The position numbers and the translations under genes are program-made. Of a DNA stretch of 64,000 bases, positions 61,101 to 64,000 are shown piece by piece. Under the pieces are notes generated by a model. It had not been told where the DNA came from, made no database searches, and was given only the letters and a program-made list of their open reading frames with translations. This DNA is from Copromyces sp. CBS 386.78 (lineage: Eukaryota; Ascomycota; Sordariomycetes; Sordariales; Sordariaceae), in assembly GCA_030685235.1 (NCBI GenBank), contig MU839214.1, positions 56,950 through 120,949 on the forward strand, in the 5' to 3' direction. Position 1 is the stretch's first letter. Every line of letters begins with the position of its first letter.

Positions 61101-61389
61101 AGTTAAATTCTACTTATTATAAACGTTAAAATTTTAACAGTCTACTATAAATAATAAGTTGGATTCTACTTATTATAAACGTTAAATTTTAACAATCTAC
61201 TATAAATAATAAGCTAAATTCTACCTATTATAAACGTTAAAATTTTAACGGTCTATTATAAATTATAAGCTGGATCCTACTTACCGTAAACGTTAAAATT
61301 TTAATAGACTACTATAAATAATAAATTGGATTCTACTTACTATAAATATTAAAATTTTAACGGTCTATTATAAATAATAAGCTAGATTT
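61101..61389. repeat. Tandem repeat, about 55-bp unit, five copies
   Basis: Units start near GGATTCTACTTATTATAAA, contain the perfect palindrome GTTAAAATTTTAAC (varied in some copies), and end CTATAAATAATAAG. Copies begin at about 61,102, 61,157, 61,212, 61,267 and 61,322. Confidence 0.9.
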
Positions 61390-61580
61390 ATTTTTATTTC
61401 TATTTGTATTTTTATTTTTTCCAAAAACCTATTCGGCAAATTTTTTAAAACTAAAATATCTCTTTAAGTAGAAGGCGCACGGACCTTTAATATATTTCAA
61501 AATAACCGCTATCCTCTACTAATTATTATAATATCCTTTTTATTTTTAAAGTTAAAGTTATTAATAAAAGTAAAACCCTA

Positions 61581-61655
61581 CCCGGGGGATACCCCCGGGG
61601 ACCCCTATAAATCTACTATTACGTACAAACCCGGGGGACACCCCCGGGGACCCCC
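61581..61655. repeat. Two GC-rich hairpin sequences
   Basis: Two near-identical copies at 61581-61605 and 61630-61655. Each has arms CCCGGGGG and CCCCCGGG around a 3-nt loop (ATA or ACA), followed by GACCCC. They stand out in a very AT-rich setting. The loop difference ACA/ATA is a CpA to TpA change. Confidence 0.9.
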
Positions 61656-61708
61656 GTACAACCTACGTAAACGGCTTATATACTACGAAAATTCTAATTA
61701 ATAATAAG

Positions 61709-61850
61709 GATTTTTTTTTTAATTTTTTTTTTTTTTTTTTTTTTTTTTCGTTTTTATCTTTTTTCTCTTTTTTTTTTTCTTTTTTTTATCTTTTTCTTTT
61801 TTTTTTTTTTTTTTCTTTTTCTTTTTTTTTTTCTATTTTCTTTTTATATA
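61709..61850. repeat. T-rich low-complexity tract
   Basis: Almost pure T with scattered C, about 140 bp. On the minus strand it is an A-rich stretch downstream of the tRNA-like sequence at 61,893-61,960. Confidence 0.9.
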
Positions 61851-61892
61851 TATAAGGCGCTTATTTTAAAAATATAATTTTTTATTAATTAA

Positions 61893-61960
61893 AGCCGGGA
61901 TTCGAACGCACAACCTTTTAAAGAGTAAATTCAAATCTTCCTAATTAAGCCAGCCATCCT
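61893..61960 (-). pseudogene. Decayed tRNA-like sequence (Lys-like)
   Basis: The minus strand has an A-box-like TGGCTTAATTAGG, an anticodon-loop-like ACTCTTTAA, the run AAGGTTGTGCG, and a B-box-like GTTCGAATCCC at the correct distances. The acceptor and T stems no longer pair, so it is a tRNA pseudogene or the head of a tRNA-derived SINE. Confidence 0.45.
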
Positions 61961-61999
61961 ATCTTTTATTCGTTCCTTCCTTTTTTTCGCTCTTCTACC

Positions 62000-62290
62000 C
62001 AAAAGGCGCTAAGGAATTCCTAAGACTAAAGATCGCCAAGGCGCTAAAAAGACGCTAAATTTTTGAACCAATTAAATACCTCGCATCCAACCTAAATGGG
62101 CTGCGAAAATTCTGACCAATCCAAGTTGAGGAATCCAAATTAGACGGAGCAATCACACGACGAAAAACTTACAAGGATTATTAACAAGGGTCTCGCCCCA
62201 TTATAGAAAAGCTCCGCTATGCTCGCTCACTTCGTGTAAACACTCTATTCTCTAACCATAACAGCTGCGCTTCAATAATCTGGTTTTAAA
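62000..62290. other. Less mutated patch with a MULE-end-like motif
   Basis: This stretch keeps normal CA/TG frequency. Around 62,060-62,095 it contains AAATTTTTGAACCAATTAAA and CTCGCATCCA, matching the inner part of the D terminal inverted repeat (TTTGAGCTAATTAGATTG then CTCGCATCCA). It is probably the end of another member of that transposon group. Confidence 0.5.
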
Positions 62291-63595
62291 AACAATTAAA
62301 CTATTAGTAGGCCGCTTATTTTATAATTATAGAGATAAAAATATAATAAAAGGTATCCGTTCGTAATTTAATATTGGGCTCGCCCTTATTTAAGATTTCT
62401 TCGTAAGTAGCCTTTCTAAATACTAAATTTATTGTATTAAAATAAATAATTAAACTGGCTATAAAGGCTTCCCGCTTAATATTAAGGATCCCCTTTAAGA
62501 AGTAACTGCGCTTTTTATAAGCTGTAATAAATTAGAGCGAATTATAAGGCTATAAAATATTTAGCGAATAATAAATTAATTATAAATAATTTAAAATAAT
62601 TAAGTTATTTTTAGCTAAATTGTAAATAAATAGGTCGATAATTTCGTAATAATAGCCTATCCTTATTATAAATCTTGTAAAATAAGTAATATTATTTTTA
62701 GCGGGGCTTCCGTCGTCGAAGTATAAGATTTTAAGTATTATAAATTTATAAAAAGAGAATTAGTAATAATAAGCGAAATGTTTATTAATAAAACCTAGGG
62801 CGGTATAACCGCTATTGACTAAGTTTAAGTAATATATTTTACGCAATTTATTAGATAATTAAATAGAAGAATTTAGTAAATTAAGGTATTTATAACGGCT
62901 ATTTACAGAAGATCTATAAATTCCAATTATATTTAACTATATAGTAATATTACCTTCCTCTCTCTATCCTACAAATAATTGCCTTTAATTATAATTTAAT
63001 TTGAAGGCTATATATTTCTCTACTAATTAATATAATTAATTTCGTTACTTTAAATAGGACTAACGAAATCGGGGACGTACGTAGGGACGGAGGCCTATTA
63101 ATATTATAGTACCGCAATATTATTATTATTAGCCGCTTAAGCGTTTATAGTATTAATTTAATACTATTAGCTATAGCCCTACTAACTATAACCTTATTAA
63201 TTATAACCGTACTAGCCCTATTAAGGAACGGAATTATTATTACCGCCCCTACTACTACTTCTATTATTGCCCCTACTGCTACGACCGTTGTAATTACTAT
63301 AAATAGAAGCGGAAAGATCCTCATTAAAATTAATACGGCTATAGTAAACGGTTGAAAAATAATTCTTACGACCGTAATAAGTATACGCGCCAATTTTTAT
63401 ACGATATTCGAAAATCTCTTAAAAGATTATACTGCGTATAATAATATTAGTAACGGATATAAAATTAAAGTCTATTATATTACCGCCTTAATTAACGGGC
63501 TATTCTGCGGACGAAATAGTATTAAAATAGTTTTTCCTTGGGCGGAGCCGGATTATGCCCACGGAAGACAGTGAAACACCATTTTGCCCAAGCTT
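62291..63595. other. AT-rich degraded region, unassigned
   Basis: The minus strand of about 62,340-62,510 reads as former coding sequence (IKREAFIASLIIYFNTINLVFRKATYEEILNKGEPNIK), in style like the N-terminal half of hAT-type transposases, but this is weak. The rest is AT-rich with no surviving frame. The 82-codon minus ORF at 63,145-63,393 is an Ile/Val-rich artefact of composition. Confidence 0.35.
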
Positions 63596-63599
63596 GGAG

Positions 63600-64000
63600 A
63601 TTTTATATTTATTTTTATATTATTTTATTTTTATATTTATTTTTATAACATTTTCTTTTTATTTTTATTTATATTTATTTTCTTTATATTATTATTTTAT
63701 TTTATTTATATTTTTATTTCTTAACTTTATATCTTTATTTTATTTTATTTTTATTTGTATTTATCTTCTTTGTATATTTATTTTATTTTATTTTTATTTG
63801 TATTTTACTTTGTTTATATCTTTATTTTATTTTATTTTTATTTTTCTTTTTCTTCTTACGTTTTTTTATTTTTACGTTTATATTATTTTCCCCTTCTTTT
63901 TTTTCTTTTTTTATTTTTATTTTTATTTTTATTTTTATTTTTATTTTTATTTTTATTTTTATTTTTATTTTTATTTTTATTTTTATTTTTATTTTTATTT
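63600..64000. repeat. TTTTTA-type satellite at the window end
   Basis: T/A-only low-complexity sequence made of T4-T6 runs joined by A. From about 63,905 it becomes a regular TTTTTA hexamer array that runs off the window. Confidence 0.95.

Noticed and set aside
61101..61389. CRISPR-like array
   Set aside because: Units are directly tandem without unique spacers, and the setting is a eukaryotic genome.
63145..63393. 82-codon hydrophobic minus-strand ORF
   Set aside because: Ile/Val-rich translation of simple AT-rich trinucleotide-like sequence; no start context or conservation.

Overview
The window reads as nuclear DNA of a filamentous ascomycete (Pezizomycotina). Genes carry short 51-127 nt introns with GT..AG ends and CTAAC/CTGAC branch sites, one tRNA has a canonical intron, and half of the window is a transposon graveyard with the signature of repeat-induced point mutation (RIP).

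There are two compartments. Positions 1 to about 27,000 are gene-rich with ordinary base composition. From left to right they hold: the end of a gene running in from the left; a PLAC8-domain protein with a long repetitive tail split by an in-frame TAG; hydroxymethylbilane synthase (haem synthesis); the lipoyl-bearing H protein of the mitochondrial glycine cleavage system (convergent with it); a Spg1/Tem1 GTPase (septation and mitotic exit); a secreted Cys-rich protein gene broken by an in-frame TAG; a Rad9/Crb2/53BP1-like checkpoint mediator with C-terminal BRCT repeats; an 8-exon AAAP amino-acid transporter divergent from it; two small Cys-rich orphan genes, the second again split by an in-frame TAG; an intron-bearing tRNA-Pro(AGG); and a GFO/IDH/MocA-type oxidoreductase.

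From about 27,000 to 64,000 the DNA is AT-rich. CpA and TpG are almost absent while CpG persists, and every protein reading is riddled with stops. The layout can be resolved as nested insertions. An old minus-strand Ty3/gypsy element (E, about 30.3-34.15 kb) was entered at 34,152 by a second minus-strand gypsy element (A). The LTR of A was then hit twice: by a complete gypsy element B (34,293-42,121, 357-bp LTRs, CCTAT target duplication) and, ten bases further on, by gypsy element C (42,137-53,228, 232-bp LTRs, ATTAT duplication). A Mutator-like DNA transposon (D1, 43,909-47,594) sits in the gag of C, and a second copy (D2, 57,235-60,789) sits in the interior of A. A 427-bp inverted-repeat MITE sits in E. 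A solo LTR of the A family lies at the compartment border (27,245-27,488) and has largely escaped RIP. The last 3 kb hold tandem repeats, GC-rich hairpins, a decayed tRNA-like sequence, a less mutated MULE-end-like patch and a long T-rich/TTTTTA satellite.

No obvious multi-gene system, cluster or CRISPR-like array is visible. The most notable observations are the reconstructed nest, the repeated finding of single in-frame TAG codons in otherwise open genes of the gene-rich half, and paired PP1-docking-like motifs in the PLAC8 protein.
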